Positions 1 to 8,876 of a stretch of DNA of 64,000 nucleotides are shown one piece after another. This DNA is from Bacillus carboniphilus. Its GTDB lineage: Bacteria > Bacillota > Bacilli > Bacillales > JAIVKR01. The stretch covers positions 930,001-994,000 of the forward strand of contig NZ_CP129013.1 in the NCBI RefSeq assembly GCF_020524035.2. The letters are read 5' to 3'. The notes beneath the pieces were generated by a model. It was given only the letters and a program-made list of their open reading frames with translations. It was not told the DNA's origin and searched no databases. Position 1 is the first letter of the stretch; each line of letters opens with the position of its first letter. The position numbers and the translations under genes were made by a program.

Positions 1-1423
1 GACTCTCAAAGTTTTCAACCGAATGGATCGCATTTTTAAAAGAAAGGTTCTGTAGCTTCCTCATTCGCTTTTCCATTTGTTGCTTGCGGTTAAGCGCAGA
101 TTCCGAAGGTTTTCCAGTTTCATCATGTTCAACACCTGTCACATGAAAAATAGCGTCTTTCGTTCCTGGAAGTACTCGTTCTGAAACACCTTCCTCCGTC
201 AACTCGTATCTCTTAAAATATTCTTTTTCCTCTGTATTTCCGACTCCATCTGTCATGAGCTTTCCACGTCTAATATGAATCTTGCTATAATCTAAAGGTT
301 CAACCGTTTGTTTCCCTAACGAAAGTTGCAAGTCAGTCAAAATGATAACTGGGCACTGGAATTCTTCCGCAATATTAAAAGCTTCAATCGTATCGTAAAA
401 CGCCTCTTGTACGGTACTTGGTGCAATCACCACTTTCGGAATTTCTCCATGCGTACCATAAACTATGGCTAACAAATCGGATTGTTCTTGTTTTGTTGGT
501 AAACCCGTACTCGGTCCCCCTCTTTGGGTATCTATAATAACGAGAGGGGTCTCCGTCATCCCTGCTAATCCAATGGCTTCCATCATCAATGATAAACCAG
601 GACCTGCTGAGGCAGTAAAACTTCTAGCTCCTGCATAATTAGAGCCAATCGCCATTGTACATGCGGCTATCTCATCTTCTGTCTGAATGACCGCACCTCC
701 AAATTGAGGTAGTTTACTTATTAAGTATTCCATAATTTCTGATGCCGGTGTAATGGGATAAGCAGCCATAAAGCGAGACCCCCCCGCCAGCGCTCCTAGA
801 GCAATGGCATCATTTCCGATCATAAACATTCGTTTATGTCCGTCCGCTTCGTTTAAGAATAAGTCCGTTCGATCAAACCCTAGTTCATCTTTTAAAAAGG
901 AAGCACCTGCTTCAATAGCCTTCATATTATTTTCAACAACCTTCTCCCCTTTTTTTCCATATGTATCTATCACTACTTCTTTAAAAAGGGAAGGATTTAA
1001 ATCTAATACGGCACTTGTTGCCCCTATAGCAACCATATTCTTCATTAATGAAGTGCCAAGTTCCGTTGCAATTTCCGTAAAAGGAACAGAGTAAAGAGTA
1101 ATGTGCTCATTCTCCTCTATGGAAGGCTTACATTTGGCATCAGCCAAAATAATTCCACCTTTCCTTAACTCTCTGCTATTTACATCAATTGTTTCTTGAT
1201 CAAAAGCAACTAAAATGTCTAGATCATCGGAAATCGCTCTAACTGGACTTGTACTCACCCTTATTTTATTATTTGTATGTCCTCCTTTTATACGAGAGGA
1301 AAAATGCCGATATCCATACAAATGATAGCCTAACCTGTTTAAAGTAGTAGCAAAAACTTCTCCTGTACTTTCAATACCCTCACCTTGTTGACCTCCAACT
1401 TTCCATGAAAGTTGATCCATCAT
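1..1423 (-). CDS. korA: 2-oxoacid:acceptor oxidoreductase, alpha subunit (KorA-type), partial
   Basis: The reading frame opens at an ATG at 1423 behind AAGGGGTG and stays open to the window edge, so about 474 codons are visible and the C-terminus is missing. The N-terminal third resembles the gamma domain of 2-oxoacid:ferredoxin oxidoreductases (GGQQGEGIESTG near residue 11). The rest resembles the alpha/pyrimidine-binding domain (AAYPITPASE, FTASAGPGLSLMMEAIGLAGM, then RGGPSTGLPTKQEQSDL). This is the gamma-alpha fusion typical of KorA in Bacillaceae. The family oxidatively decarboxylates 2-oxoacids such as 2-oxoglutarate, passing electrons to ferredoxin together with a TPP-binding beta subunit, which should lie just beyond position 1. 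The exact substrate cannot be told from the sequence. It follows the dipeptidase-like gene at 2523-1597. Confidence 0.88.
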   Translation of the reverse strand, partial: MMDQLSWKVGGQQGEGIESTGEVFATTLNRLGYHLYGYRHFSSRIKGGHTNNKIRVSTSPVRAISDDLDILVAFDQETIDVNSRELRKGGIILADAKCKPSIEENEHITLYSVPFTEIATELGTSLMKNMVAIGATSAVLDLNPSLFKEVVIDTYGKKGEKVVENNMKAIEAGASFLKDELGFDRTDLFLNEADGHKRMFMIGNDAIALGALAGGSRFMAAYPITPASEIMEYLISKLPQFGGAVIQTEDEIAACTMAIGSNYAGARSFTASAGPGLSLMMEAIGLAGMTETPLVIIDTQRGGPSTGLPTKQEQSDLLAIVYGTHGEIPKVVIAPSTVQEAFYDTIEAFNIAEEFQCPVIILTDLQLSLGKQTVEPLDYSKIHIRRGKLMTDGVGNTEEKEYFKRYELTEEGVSERVLPGTKDAIFHVTGVEHDETGKPSESALNRKQQMEKRMRKLQNLSFKNAIHSVENFES

Positions 1424-1596
1424 TTTCTACACCCCTTTTAAGACTGCTTGAAAGTTTTCTGCAAAAATTTCTCCTTCATACTATTAGTATATGAATAATA
1501 TTTGATAGATCTAAACGCTTCCATTTTAGACTTAATGACAAAAAAAAACAAGAGAAAACCCTTATTTTTTCGAAAAATCCGATTTTTCGGAATGTT
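1424..1596. other. intergenic region with an A/T hairpin
   Basis: Between the dipeptidase-like gene and korA lies an 8-bp palindrome, CGAAAAATC/GGATTTTTCG, at about 1575-1593. On the minus strand a T10 run follows about 25 nt further on. The distance is too large for a textbook intrinsic terminator, so I only note it. I saw no convincing promoter. Confidence 0.3.
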
Positions 1597-2523
1597 TTAG
1601 GCAATAAAACGAGTCATGAAATTTTCAAACAATATCTTCTTTACTACGGTTTCCGAATAATGTTGTTGCAAGAGCTCAATCAAATTGGAATAACAATCAT
1701 ATCTTTCTAATTCAGCAACACATCCATCCATCCCATCAAAATCTGAACCTAACCCTATATGGTCATCTCCAACTATTGAACCTATATAATCAATATGTTT
1801 TAATACATCCGACAGTTTTACAAATCGGTTTTCATTTAAAAATTCTGGTACAAAGGTTACACCAATTACTCCATTTTTGTTGGCCATTTCGAGAAGCTGC
1901 TCATCGGTTAAATTTCTTGGATGAGGACAAATTTTATAAGCATTTGAATGAGTAGCTACAGGATATTTAGCTACTGTCATGACATCCCAAAAGCTTTTTT
2001 CGTTTAAGTGCGATAAGTCTGTCCATATTTTAAAGGAATTGAGTAGTTCACACACTTTTTGTCCATAAAGCGATAACCCACCTCTTGATTTTTCAAGCGC
2101 ACCATCTGCAACTAAGTTGGAAAAATTCCACGTTAATCCTACCGAGCGGATTCCTAAATGGTATAAATGATTAAGCCGAGAAGGTTGATCACCAAGTGCT
2201 TCACATCCTTCTAAAGTAAGAATAATCCCTATTTCATCAGTTTGAATTTTTTTTATATCCTCCTTTAAGAGAATAAGTTTAATAAATGAATATTTATGAA
2301 AAATCTTCTTATAAAAGATGTCTATTTGCGCAAGGGCAATATCCCATTTTTGATCACTAGGAATCGTTTCAGGCACAAATATAGCTAAACATTGTATAGA
2401 TTGTTGACTTTCCTTTAGCATTGATATTGTCGTTTGCAACCTTGGATCGTCCCATTCATTTATCGATGGATCTTTCCAAAGCTTAAACAATAAGTCACAA
2501 TGGGCATCAAACCTTCTCATCAA
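1597..2523 (-). CDS. membrane dipeptidase (renal dipeptidase, peptidase M19 family)
   Basis: A 308-residue protein with the M19 metal-binding landmarks: HCD near the N-terminus (FDAHCDLLFKLW), an internal Glu in LTLEGCEAL, ATHSNA around residue 192, and GLGSDFDGM around residue 258. The family is a zinc amidohydrolase that cleaves dipeptides, including some with a D-residue at the C-terminus. There is no signal peptide or membrane segment, so despite the family name it should be cytoplasmic. It starts at tandem ATG codons behind GGTGGTG. It lies between spoVS and korA; I recall the same neighbours from the Bacillus cereus group. A role in turnover of cell-wall or spore peptides is inference. 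Confidence 0.85.
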   Translation of the reverse strand: MMRRFDAHCDLLFKLWKDPSINEWDDPRLQTTISMLKESQQSIQCLAIFVPETIPSDQKWDIALAQIDIFYKKIFHKYSFIKLILLKEDIKKIQTDEIGIILTLEGCEALGDQPSRLNHLYHLGIRSVGLTWNFSNLVADGALEKSRGGLSLYGQKVCELLNSFKIWTDLSHLNEKSFWDVMTVAKYPVATHSNAYKICPHPRNLTDEQLLEMANKNGVIGVTFVPEFLNENRFVKLSDVLKHIDYIGSIVGDDHIGLGSDFDGMDGCVAELERYDCYSNLIELLQQHYSETVVKKILFENFMTRFIA

Positions 2524-2721
2524 TTCACCACCATTTAAGAGCTGATCTTAAGAAAACCGCAAGCTAAATAGAGACCTATTTATATACTCCCTCATTAAAG
2601 TAACGTTTTCTCTAAATATTTCTGTTTTTCTCAGGATTTCATTTTTCATAAGAAACTGATTGAAAGAAATCATGCGTATAGATTGTCATTTTGGACATGA
2701 GGGTATACTTTCTTACTCTGT

Positions 2722-2757
2722 AAAAATGAACCTGCTTACCTAAAGGCAAACAGGCTC
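2722..2757 (-). terminator. rho-independent terminator after spoVS
   Basis: On the minus strand a 13-bp stem with a few G-U pairs (GAGCCTGTTTGCC / GGTAAGCAGGTTC, loop TTTA) is followed by ATTTTTAC. It lies about 35 nt past the spoVS stop. Confidence 0.82.
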
Positions 2758-2791
2758 ATAGTAATTGTTTTTTTCAAGTTTCATTTCTATT

Positions 2792-3052
2792 TTATCGAGG
2801 TTCAATAATCAGCTTAATTGCCGTACGTTCTTCACCATCAATTTGTATATCAGTAAAGGCTGGAATACAAATTAAATCAACTCCACTAGGTGCAACAAAC
2901 CCACGTGCAATTGCTACTGCTTTAACCGCTTGGTTTAAGGCACCTGCTCCTATCGCTTGAATTTCCGCAGCTCCTCTTTCACGTAAAACTCCTGCTAAAG
3001 CACCTGCAACAGAATTTGGATTTGATTTCGCTGATACTTTCAATATTTCCAA
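2792..3052 (-). CDS. spoVS: stage V sporulation protein S
   Basis: An 86-residue protein, the usual length of SpoVS, beginning MEILKVSAKSNPNSVAGALA. SpoVS is a small Alba-like protein that affects coat assembly and septation timing during sporulation; null mutants stall at stage V. The family is extremely conserved and the match is unambiguous by eye. A strong terminator follows, and ymdB lies upstream with a 174-nt gap, so it probably has its own promoter. In B. subtilis this is sigma-H dependent, but I could not find a convincing sigma-H match here. Confidence 0.95.
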   Translation of the reverse strand: MEILKVSAKSNPNSVAGALAGVLRERGAAEIQAIGAGALNQAVKAVAIARGFVAPSGVDLICIPAFTDIQIDGEERTAIKLIIEPR

Positions 3053-3226
3053 TTAGAGTTCCTCCTTATTTTCCATTCGTTAGAACAGACATTATTAGAA
3101 TAATTGCAAATACAAGGTCTACTTGACCCTAAGATGGTTTTCTAATAAATACTATATTCACTAAGGAGTAACAGTATTCCTGCATTGTAAAAGCCTTTTT
3201 CAAAAAATTCTAAAATTAAGGACGAT

Positions 3227-4026
3227 TTACTCAAAAAACATATGATCGTCATTAATTAAAATTCGGTCAATTTTCTTAGATTTCCCCGTGCGATCATCAA
3301 TTTGAATCACAACTCCACTTAATTGTGTTCGACCAGTGTCAACATCAAATCTAACAGGCAGGCTTGTCTGAAACTTTTTTATCACTGCTTCTTTATTTAC
3401 ACCTAGTACACCGTCATAAGGTCCTGTCATTCCTACATCTGAAATATAGGCAGTTCCTTGTGAAAGGACACGGTTGTCTGCGGTTTGAACATGAGTATGT
3501 GTTCCTACTACTGCAGACACTTTTCCGTCAAGAAACCAGCCTATCGCTTGCTTTTCACTTGTCGCTTCAGCATGAAAATCAACAAAAATATAGTTTGTCC
3601 TTTTTGAAGCCTCTTCGACCAATGGCTCGATCACTTTAAATGGGTCATCAATTGCAGGTAAAAAGGTTCTCCCTTGAAGGTTAATAACCGCCACTTCTTT
3701 ATTTCCAGATAAGGGATAAAAAGCAATCCCTTTCCCTGGTGTTCCTTCAGGATAATTGGCAGGCCTAACTAAAAATTTCGCTTCATCTATGAACTCAAAT
3801 ATTTCCCTTTTATCCCATGCGTGATTTCCTAAAGTAATGATTTGCGCACCAGTTTCACGAATTTGATGATAAATTTTTTTGCGTAATTCCTTTGCCATGC
3901 GCAGCCATTTTCTCCATTGACAATCGTCAAATCAGGTCTATATTTATTCTTTAACTTAGGTAAATACTCACCTAACATTTCACGACCGGGTGATCCAACT
4001 ACATCACCTATAAATAATATTTTCAT
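3227..4026 (-). CDS. ymdB: YmdB phosphodiesterase, frameshifted in this sequence
   Basis: Two overlapping frames together make a complete YmdB of about 265 residues. The first reads MKILFIGDVVGSPGREM to NGEN; the second continues through GNHAWDKREIFEFIDEA, DFHAEATSEKQAIGWF, VGTHTHVQTADN to a C-terminal ILINDDHMFFE. The break is at 3905-3906, where minus-strand AATGGCTGCG has one G more than AATGCTGCG, which would give the family motif NGENAAHGKG. YmdB is a metallophosphoesterase acting on 2',3'-cyclic nucleotides and is needed for biofilm and nanotube-related gene control in B. subtilis. The metal ligands visible are D8 (GDVVGS), the Asn/His of GNHAWD and the HTHVQTAD histidines. It lies directly downstream of rny, as in relatives. 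I suspect a sequencing error rather than true loss. Confidence 0.9.
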
Positions 4027-4077
4027 TTTATGTAACCCTTTCTTATGTATTCTATTTTGAAATTTCAAATACTATCT

Positions 4078-4113
4078 ACACAAAAATAAAGTGGCACTTA
4101 AAGCACCACTTTA
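4078..4113 (-). terminator. terminator overlapping the rny stop codon
   Basis: The minus strand has AAAGTGGTGCT / AGTGCCACTTT, an 11-bp stem with a TTA loop, followed by ATTTTTGTG. The stem begins right at the end of rny, before ymdB. Confidence 0.75.
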
Positions 4114-5674
4114 TTTCGCATACTCAACAGCCCTTGTTTCACGTATTACCGTAATTTTAATGTGCCCTGGATAGTCCAAATCATTCTCAATCTGCTTTCG
4201 GATATCTCTAGCTAAACGGTGTGCTTCAAGGTCATCCACTGAATCAGGCTTCACTAATATTCGAATTTCTCTCCCTGCTTGGATAGCAAAAGATTTTTCA
4301 ACTCCTGCATGAGATTCGGAAATTTCTTCTAGTTTTTCTAAACGTTTAATATAATTTTCAAGTGTCTCACTTCTTGCACCAGGACGTGCGGCAGATAAGG
4401 CGTCTGCTCGCTGCTGCGACTAACACTGCAATAACAGATGTTGCTTCTGTATCTCCATGATGTGAAGCAATACTATTAATTACAACAGGATGCTCTTTAT
4501 ACTTGGTAGCAAGTTCAACACCTATTTCAACATGACTTCCTTCTACCTCATGGTCTATTGCTTTTCCTATATCATGAAGCAATCCTGCTCTTCGTGCGAG
4601 CATTTGGTCTTCTCCCAATTCTGCTGCCATTAAACCTGTTAAAAAGGCAACCTCTATTGAGTGCTTTAACACATTCTGACCATAACTTGTTCTAAATTTT
4701 AGTCTTCCTAAAATTTTAATTAAGTCTGGATGAAGTCCATGAACTCCTACCTCAAAGGTGGTTTGTTCACCTGCCTCACGAATGTATTCATCCACTTCTC
4801 TACGAGACTTTTCAACCATTTCCTCAATTCGTGCCGGATGAATTCTTCCGTCTTGAACGAGTTTATCTAATGCAATCCTAGCCGTCTCTCGACGAATTGG
4901 ATCAAATCCTGATAAAATCACCGCTTCTGGAGTGTCGTCAATGATTAAATCGATCCCAGTTAAAGTTTCCAGTGTACGGATGTTGCGACCTTCTCGACCA
5001 ATAATACGACCTTTCATTTCATCATTCGGTAAATTGACTACAGACACGGTTGTTTCTGCTACATGATCTGCTGCGCATCTTTGTAAGGCAAGCGATAGAA
5101 TCTCTTTTGCTTTTTTATCTGATTCTTCTTTCGCATGTTGCTCTGCTTCCTTAATTTTCACAGCTACTTCATGAGAAAGCTCCTTTTCCGAACGGTCAAG
5201 AATAATCGATTTGGCCTGATCTTTTGTTAAGCCGGAAATACGTTCAAGCTCGGATTGCTGTTTACGTACCATCTCGTCCACTTTGCTTTCCATCTCTTCA
5301 ATATGCTGTTGTTTATCCGTCAGTACACCTTCTTTTTGTTCAAGTGTATTCTCACGTTTATTTAAAGTGCTGTCTTTTCGATCTAAGTTCTCTTCTTTTT
5401 GAACTAACCGATTTTCAAGTTTTTGAAGCTCATTTCGGCGATCACGTATTTCTTTTTCTGCTTCTGTTCGCAGTTTATGAATTTCGTCTTTTGCTTCTAA
5501 CAAAGCTTCTTTCTTTGTTGCTTCAGCTTCACGCTTAGCATCATCTAAAATTTGCGTTGCGGCAGCGGTAGCTCCCGCTATTTTAGCCTCTGCAAATACT
5601 TTCCTGATAAAATAGCCAACAACGACACCGACGATAAGGAGCAAAATGGAGATGATCCACCATAACAGATCCAT
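4111..5674 (-). CDS. rny: ribonuclease Y, frameshifted in this sequence
   Basis: RNase Y is the main endonuclease starting mRNA decay in Bacillus and sits at the membrane. Visible in order: an N-terminal membrane helix (residues 5-25), a long charged coiled coil (about 30-200), a KH domain ([15 protein letters not shown]), and an HD domain ([29 protein letters not shown]). The frame breaks at 4405-4410 after AVLVAAA. Minus-strand GCAGCGAGCAGAC carries four bases more than expected GCAGCAGAC. The downstream frame then gives [19 protein letters not shown] and ends [10 protein letters not shown], restoring the normal length of about 520. Start: ATG at 5674 behind GAGGAGGTG. It has its own sigma-A promoter and sits between recA and ymdB. 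A loss of the last 90 residues would be unusual, so error is likely. Confidence 0.92.
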
Positions 5675-5801
5675 AATGTCACCTCCTCTTGCTATGAACT
5701 TTATTCATTTCATTTCATTTAAATTGGTTAGCATGTACATTCTTTAAGTTCAAAGTCAGCGCTTTAATCGCTAATCTACGAAGTGTTAAATATACAATCT
5801 A

Positions 5802-5830
5802 ATTGTAATTGTGGGAATTTTTATTGTCAA
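5802..5830 (-). promoter_or_regulatory. sigma-A promoter of rny
   Basis: On the minus strand a perfect -35 TTGACA (5825-5830) is separated by 17 nt from -10 TACAAT (5802-5807), about 130 nt before the rny start and downstream of the recA terminator. Confidence 0.82.
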
Positions 5831-5931
5831 GCAAGCAATAAGTAAGTAAAAATTCCTCTATATGAAACTACAATCTTCATTATTGTAACACATTTTTTAT
5901 TTATTAACGAATTTCTTAACTTGCTTTATTC

Positions 5932-5966
5932 ATAAAAAATTAAAACCAGACTTTGTCTGGTTTTAA
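5932..5966 (-). terminator. recA terminator
   Basis: The minus strand has a 12-bp perfect stem TTAAAACCAGAC / GTCTGGTTTTAA with an AAA loop, then TTTTTTATG, ten nucleotides past the recA stop. Confidence 0.92.
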
Positions 5967-5976
5967 TCGTTCATTC

Positions 5977-7020
5977 TTATTTATTTTCATCTAGTTCAAG
6001 CTGCTCTTGACCTTCCTCTAACTCGTCTGCACCTGTTTGCAAACCGTAATGTTTACGGATTTCTTCTTGAACAGTTTGAAGTATATCTGGGTTTTCTTTA
6101 AGGAACAGCTTCGCATTTTCTCTACCTTGACCTAGTCTTTCATCATTATAAGAATACCAAGAACCACTTTTTTGAATAATATCTAAATTAGAACCTAAAT
6201 CGATAATTTCACCTTCTTTAGATATCCCTTCTCCATACATGATGTCGACTTCAGCTGTTCGAAATGGCGGTGCCACTTTGTTTTTGACAACTTTAATTCT
6301 CGTCTTATTTCCTACCATTTCATTTCCTTGTTTTAACGTTTCAGCTCTTCTAACCTCTAGACGGACAGATGAGTAAAACTTTAACGCTCTTCCACCAGGT
6401 GTCGTTTCTGGATTCCCAAACATGACACCAACCTTTTCACGAATTTGGTTTATAAAGATGGCAATTGTTTTCGATTTATTAATGGCACCTGATAACTTTC
6501 TTAATGCTTGAGACATGAGTCTTGCTTGAAGCCCAACATGCGCATCTCCCATTTCACCTTCTATTTCAGCCTTAGGAACTAATGCCGCCACTGAGTCAAT
6601 GACGATAATATCTACAGCTCCACTTCTTACTAAGGCTTCAGCAATTTCAAGCGCTTGTTCCCCTGTGTCAGGCTGTGAAAGTAATAATTCTTCAATGTTT
6701 ACACCTAAGTTTTTAGCATAGGTAGGGTCTAAAGCATGCTCAGCATCAATAAATGCAGCTTGGCCTCCTTGAGCCTGAACCTCTGCTATCGCGTGCAATG
6801 CAACAGTCGTTTTACCTGAGCTTTCTGGACCATATGTTTCAATGATTCGTCCACGAGGATACCCACCTATACCTAATGCAGCATCTAGTGCTAGAGATCC
6901 ACTTGGGACAGTCGAGACTTTTCTGTCTGTTTGCTCACCTAACTTCATTATCGATCCTTTACCGAATTGTTTTTCTATTTGTTTAAGTGCCATATCTAAA
7001 GCAGCTTGGCGATCACTCAT
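5977..7020 (-). CDS. recA: recombinase RecA
   Basis: A 347-residue RecA, the family length, starting [20 protein letters not shown]. Walker A is GPESSGKT at about residues 66-73, Walker B is [15 protein letters not shown], and loop L1/L2 elements include [22 protein letters not shown] and [22 protein letters not shown]. RecA forms filaments on single-stranded DNA, drives strand exchange, and activates LexA self-cleavage. The C-terminal tail is acidic and ends [16 protein letters not shown], as in other Bacillaceae. It is separated from cinA by about 570 nt that hold a LexA box, a sigma-A promoter and a long leader, so it can be transcribed independently and induced by DNA damage. Confidence 0.98.
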   Translation of the reverse strand: MSDRQAALDMALKQIEKQFGKGSIMKLGEQTDRKVSTVPSGSLALDAALGIGGYPRGRIIETYGPESSGKTTVALHAIAEVQAQGGQAAFIDAEHALDPTYAKNLGVNIEELLLSQPDTGEQALEIAEALVRSGAVDIIVIDSVAALVPKAEIEGEMGDAHVGLQARLMSQALRKLSGAINKSKTIAIFINQIREKVGVMFGNPETTPGGRALKFYSSVRLEVRRAETLKQGNEMVGNKTRIKVVKNKVAPPFRTAEVDIMYGEGISKEGEIIDLGSNLDIIQKSGSWYSYNDERLGQGRENAKLFLKENPDILQTVQEEIRKHYGLQTGADELEEGQEQLELDENK

Positions 7021-7127
7021 ATTATTTTTCCTCCTATCCCTGTATGGAGCTTTGCAATTAACAAAACTCTTTCAATTAAACGGTAAGTTTAAGAATATTT
7101 AAACAGTGCTTTCGTTAGTATTTAGTC

Positions 7128-7160
7128 CTAGAACATACAGCGATGAACAGGATGTTCTAG
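7128..7160. repeat. inverted repeat in the recA leader
   Basis: CTAGAACAT at 7128-7136 is the exact reverse complement of ATGTTCTAG at 7152-7160, a 9-bp stem with a 15-nt loop. It lies in the transcribed leader and merges with the end of the dispersed repeat at 7153-7268. It has no adjacent T-run, so it is not a terminator. Confidence 0.55.
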
Positions 7161-7268
7161 CGCAGGCGTTAGTCACAAGAAGTGATTGCACTTAGTTGAC
7201 GTTCTTTGATACTTGATAATCGCATCTTATGCTTATCGTGTCTTTTCAAAGCCCTTCAGCTTTTCTAA
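7153..7268 (-). repeat. dispersed repeat family 1, degenerate copy in the recA leader
   Basis: The left end TTCTAGCGCAGGCG resembles the family end TGTCTAGCTCCAGCGCC. The right part, ATCTTATGCTTATCGTG followed by TTTTCAAAGCCCTTCAGCTTTTCTAA, closely matches the reverse complement of the copy at 27060. The orientation is opposite to the copies at 27 kb and 35.6 kb. It fills most of the transcribed leader between the promoter and the start codon. Confidence 0.6.
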
Positions 7269-7282
7269 TTTCCACTATCCTT

Positions 7283-7311
7283 ACTATACCGTTATTTTTT
7301 CTATTTGCCAA
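7283..7311 (-). promoter_or_regulatory. sigma-A promoter of recA
   Basis: On the minus strand -35 TTGGCA (7306-7311) and -10 TATAGT (7283-7288) are 17 nt apart. Transcription should begin near 7276, giving a leader of about 255 nt. The LexA box lies immediately upstream of the -35 hexamer. Confidence 0.75.
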
Positions 7312-7319
7312 GTGAAAAA

Positions 7320-7333
7320 CGAATAAATGTTCG
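7320..7333 (-). promoter_or_regulatory. LexA (DinR) box upstream of recA
   Basis: CGAATAAATGTTCG matches the Bacillus SOS box CGAACnnnnGTTCG at all but one position. It abuts the recA -35 element, as expected for direct LexA repression. Confidence 0.8.
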
Positions 7334-7458
7334 TTTTTTATATTTTTAAAAAAAACATTATTACACTAGAAAATTTAATTTTAATAGGATGTATTAAGAC
7401 TATTTTTAACTCTCAAATACAGAAAACATTTTATTTAAGTGTGTAACAGCCTCTTTAA

Positions 7459-7611
7459 GTGTGTGTTCAAAAAGTAAGGAAAAAAGAGCCGAGAAGAACG
7501 AGGCGACGGAGCTATGAGCACCACAGTGTACGTTCTTTGTACATGAGGAGTGGAATAGCGAGACAACAAAGTTATTCGACTTCAATTTTTTCTAGGACTT
7601 TTTGAACAGCC
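7459..7611. mobile_element. MITE-like inverted-repeat element, copy 1 (after cinA)
   Basis: About 153 nt bounded by GTGTGTTCAAAAAGT and ACTTTTTGAACAGCC. TGTTCAAAAAGT and ACTTTTTGAACA form a perfect 12-bp terminal inverted repeat. TCTTTAA occurs on both sides (7452-7458 and 7612-7618), as a 7-bp target duplication would. No coding capacity. It is roughly 80% identical by eye to the copy at 15538-15689. Its right end lies inside the cinA reading frame. Confidence 0.6.
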
Positions 7612-8836
7612 TCTTTAATAAAATATAACAACCATAATTTGCTGAATACCTTCTAATCATTTCCCTTGTTCCAGATAACTTCAAAGAAAATGCTTCCGTT
7701 TGTTGGTTTCTTATAGATAACCCAACATAGACTGTACCAGGTTCATGATCCTCAAGCGCTTCTGGACCTGCAACCCCAGTAAAACTGATCCCAATATCCG
7801 TATTCGATATTTTTCTTACCTTCTCTGCCATTGCTTTTGCACATTGTTCACTTACTACTCCGTGTTTTTCGATCAGATCTGTTGGAACACCTAGAACTGT
7901 CATTTTCACCTCGTTCGAATACGACACAATGCTTCCTTTGAAAACAGAAGAAGCGCCCGATATTGCCGAGATCCATTGTGAAAAAAGGCCTCCAGTTAAA
8001 CTTTCAGCGGCAGCGATCGTTTGTTTACTTTCAGTCAACTTTTTCATCAACTCAATCGGTAAAGTCGTCTCACCATAGCCGTAAAAATAATTTCCTACTC
8101 TTGCATGGATTTTTTGTTCAAGATGATCCAGATTTTCATCGATTTCATTTCTCTCCTTGCCTTTTGCAGTTAGACGAAGAGTTACCTCACCGCTTTTAGC
8201 TAAAGGAGCAATGGTTGGATTTTTTTGCATTTCTAAAAGATCGAGTATGTCTTCTTCTAATTTCGATTCCCCGATCCCAAAAAATCGCAAGACTCTTGAC
8301 TTAATCATCTCTTCCATTTTTAATTGTTCTTTTACATAAGGAACTACATAATTCAAAACCATTGGTTTCATTTCACTTGGTGGCCCAGGTAGTAACAAAT
8401 AATAGTGATCGTGATAGTTTAAAGCCATACCCGGTGCCATTCCATAATCATTTTTAAGAACATGGGCACCTTCTAAAACGAGCGCTTGCTTTTTATTATT
8501 TTGAGGCATTTCTTTATTTACTTTTTGGTAGTAGCCTTTTATAAAGTTTAGTGATGGTTCATCGTATATTAAAGGAATTCCCAACCGTTTTGATACCGTT
8601 TCTTTTGTTAAATCATCTTTGGTCGGACCTAATCCTCCAGTTAGTATGATAAGAGATGCCCTTTTTTCTGCCACGTTTAAAGCATCTAAAAGCCTTTGTT
8701 CATTATCTCCTACAACTGTATGATAATAAACATCCACACCCATCTCAGCAAGATATTCACTAATAAATTGAGCGTTTGTATTGGCGATTTGACCAAGTAG
8801 TAATTCCGAACCTACCGCGATTATTTCTGCGTTCAT
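7592..8836 (-). CDS. cinA: CinA: competence-damage inducible protein / NMN amidohydrolase domain
   Basis: A 414-residue, two-domain protein. The N-terminal domain is the molybdopterin-binding/COG1058 type (IIAVGSELLLGQIANTNAQF, ILTGGLGPTKDDLTKE). The C-terminal domain is the CinA/PncC nicotinamide-nucleotide amidase (AAAESLTGGLFSQWIS, FKGSIVSYSNEVK, GISFTGVAGP). CinA is co-expressed with recA in competent Gram-positive bacteria and links NAD recycling to the competence regulon. Tandem ATG codons occur; I chose the second, 7 nt after GGGGG. The last residues (KRLFKKS and the stop) are encoded by the inserted repeat at 7459-7611, so the native tail has been replaced or truncated. It is followed by recA and preceded by pgsA with a 40-nt gap. 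Confidence 0.94.
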   Translation of the reverse strand: MNAEIIAVGSELLLGQIANTNAQFISEYLAEMGVDVYYHTVVGDNEQRLLDALNVAEKRASLIILTGGLGPTKDDLTKETVSKRLGIPLIYDEPSLNFIKGYYQKVNKEMPQNNKKQALVLEGAHVLKNDYGMAPGMALNYHDHYYLLLPGPPSEMKPMVLNYVVPYVKEQLKMEEMIKSRVLRFFGIGESKLEEDILDLLEMQKNPTIAPLAKSGEVTLRLTAKGKERNEIDENLDHLEQKIHARVGNYFYGYGETTLPIELMKKLTESKQTIAAAESLTGGLFSQWISAISGASSVFKGSIVSYSNEVKMTVLGVPTDLIEKHGVVSEQCAKAMAEKVRKISNTDIGISFTGVAGPEALEDHEPGTVYVGLSIRNQQTEAFSLKLSGTREMIRRYSANYGCYILLKRLFKKS

Positions 8837-8876
8837 CATTCTTCCCCCTTTTAAAACCTAGTCTATTATTTATTAA

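Noticed and set aside
1575-1593. Terminator between the dipeptidase-like gene and korA
   Set aside because: The A/T palindrome is not followed by a T-run within 10 nt on the minus strand.
3053-3226. Sigma-H promoter for spoVS
   Set aside because: The best match (AAAGGCTTT and CAGGAAT) has the wrong spacing and a mismatched -10.
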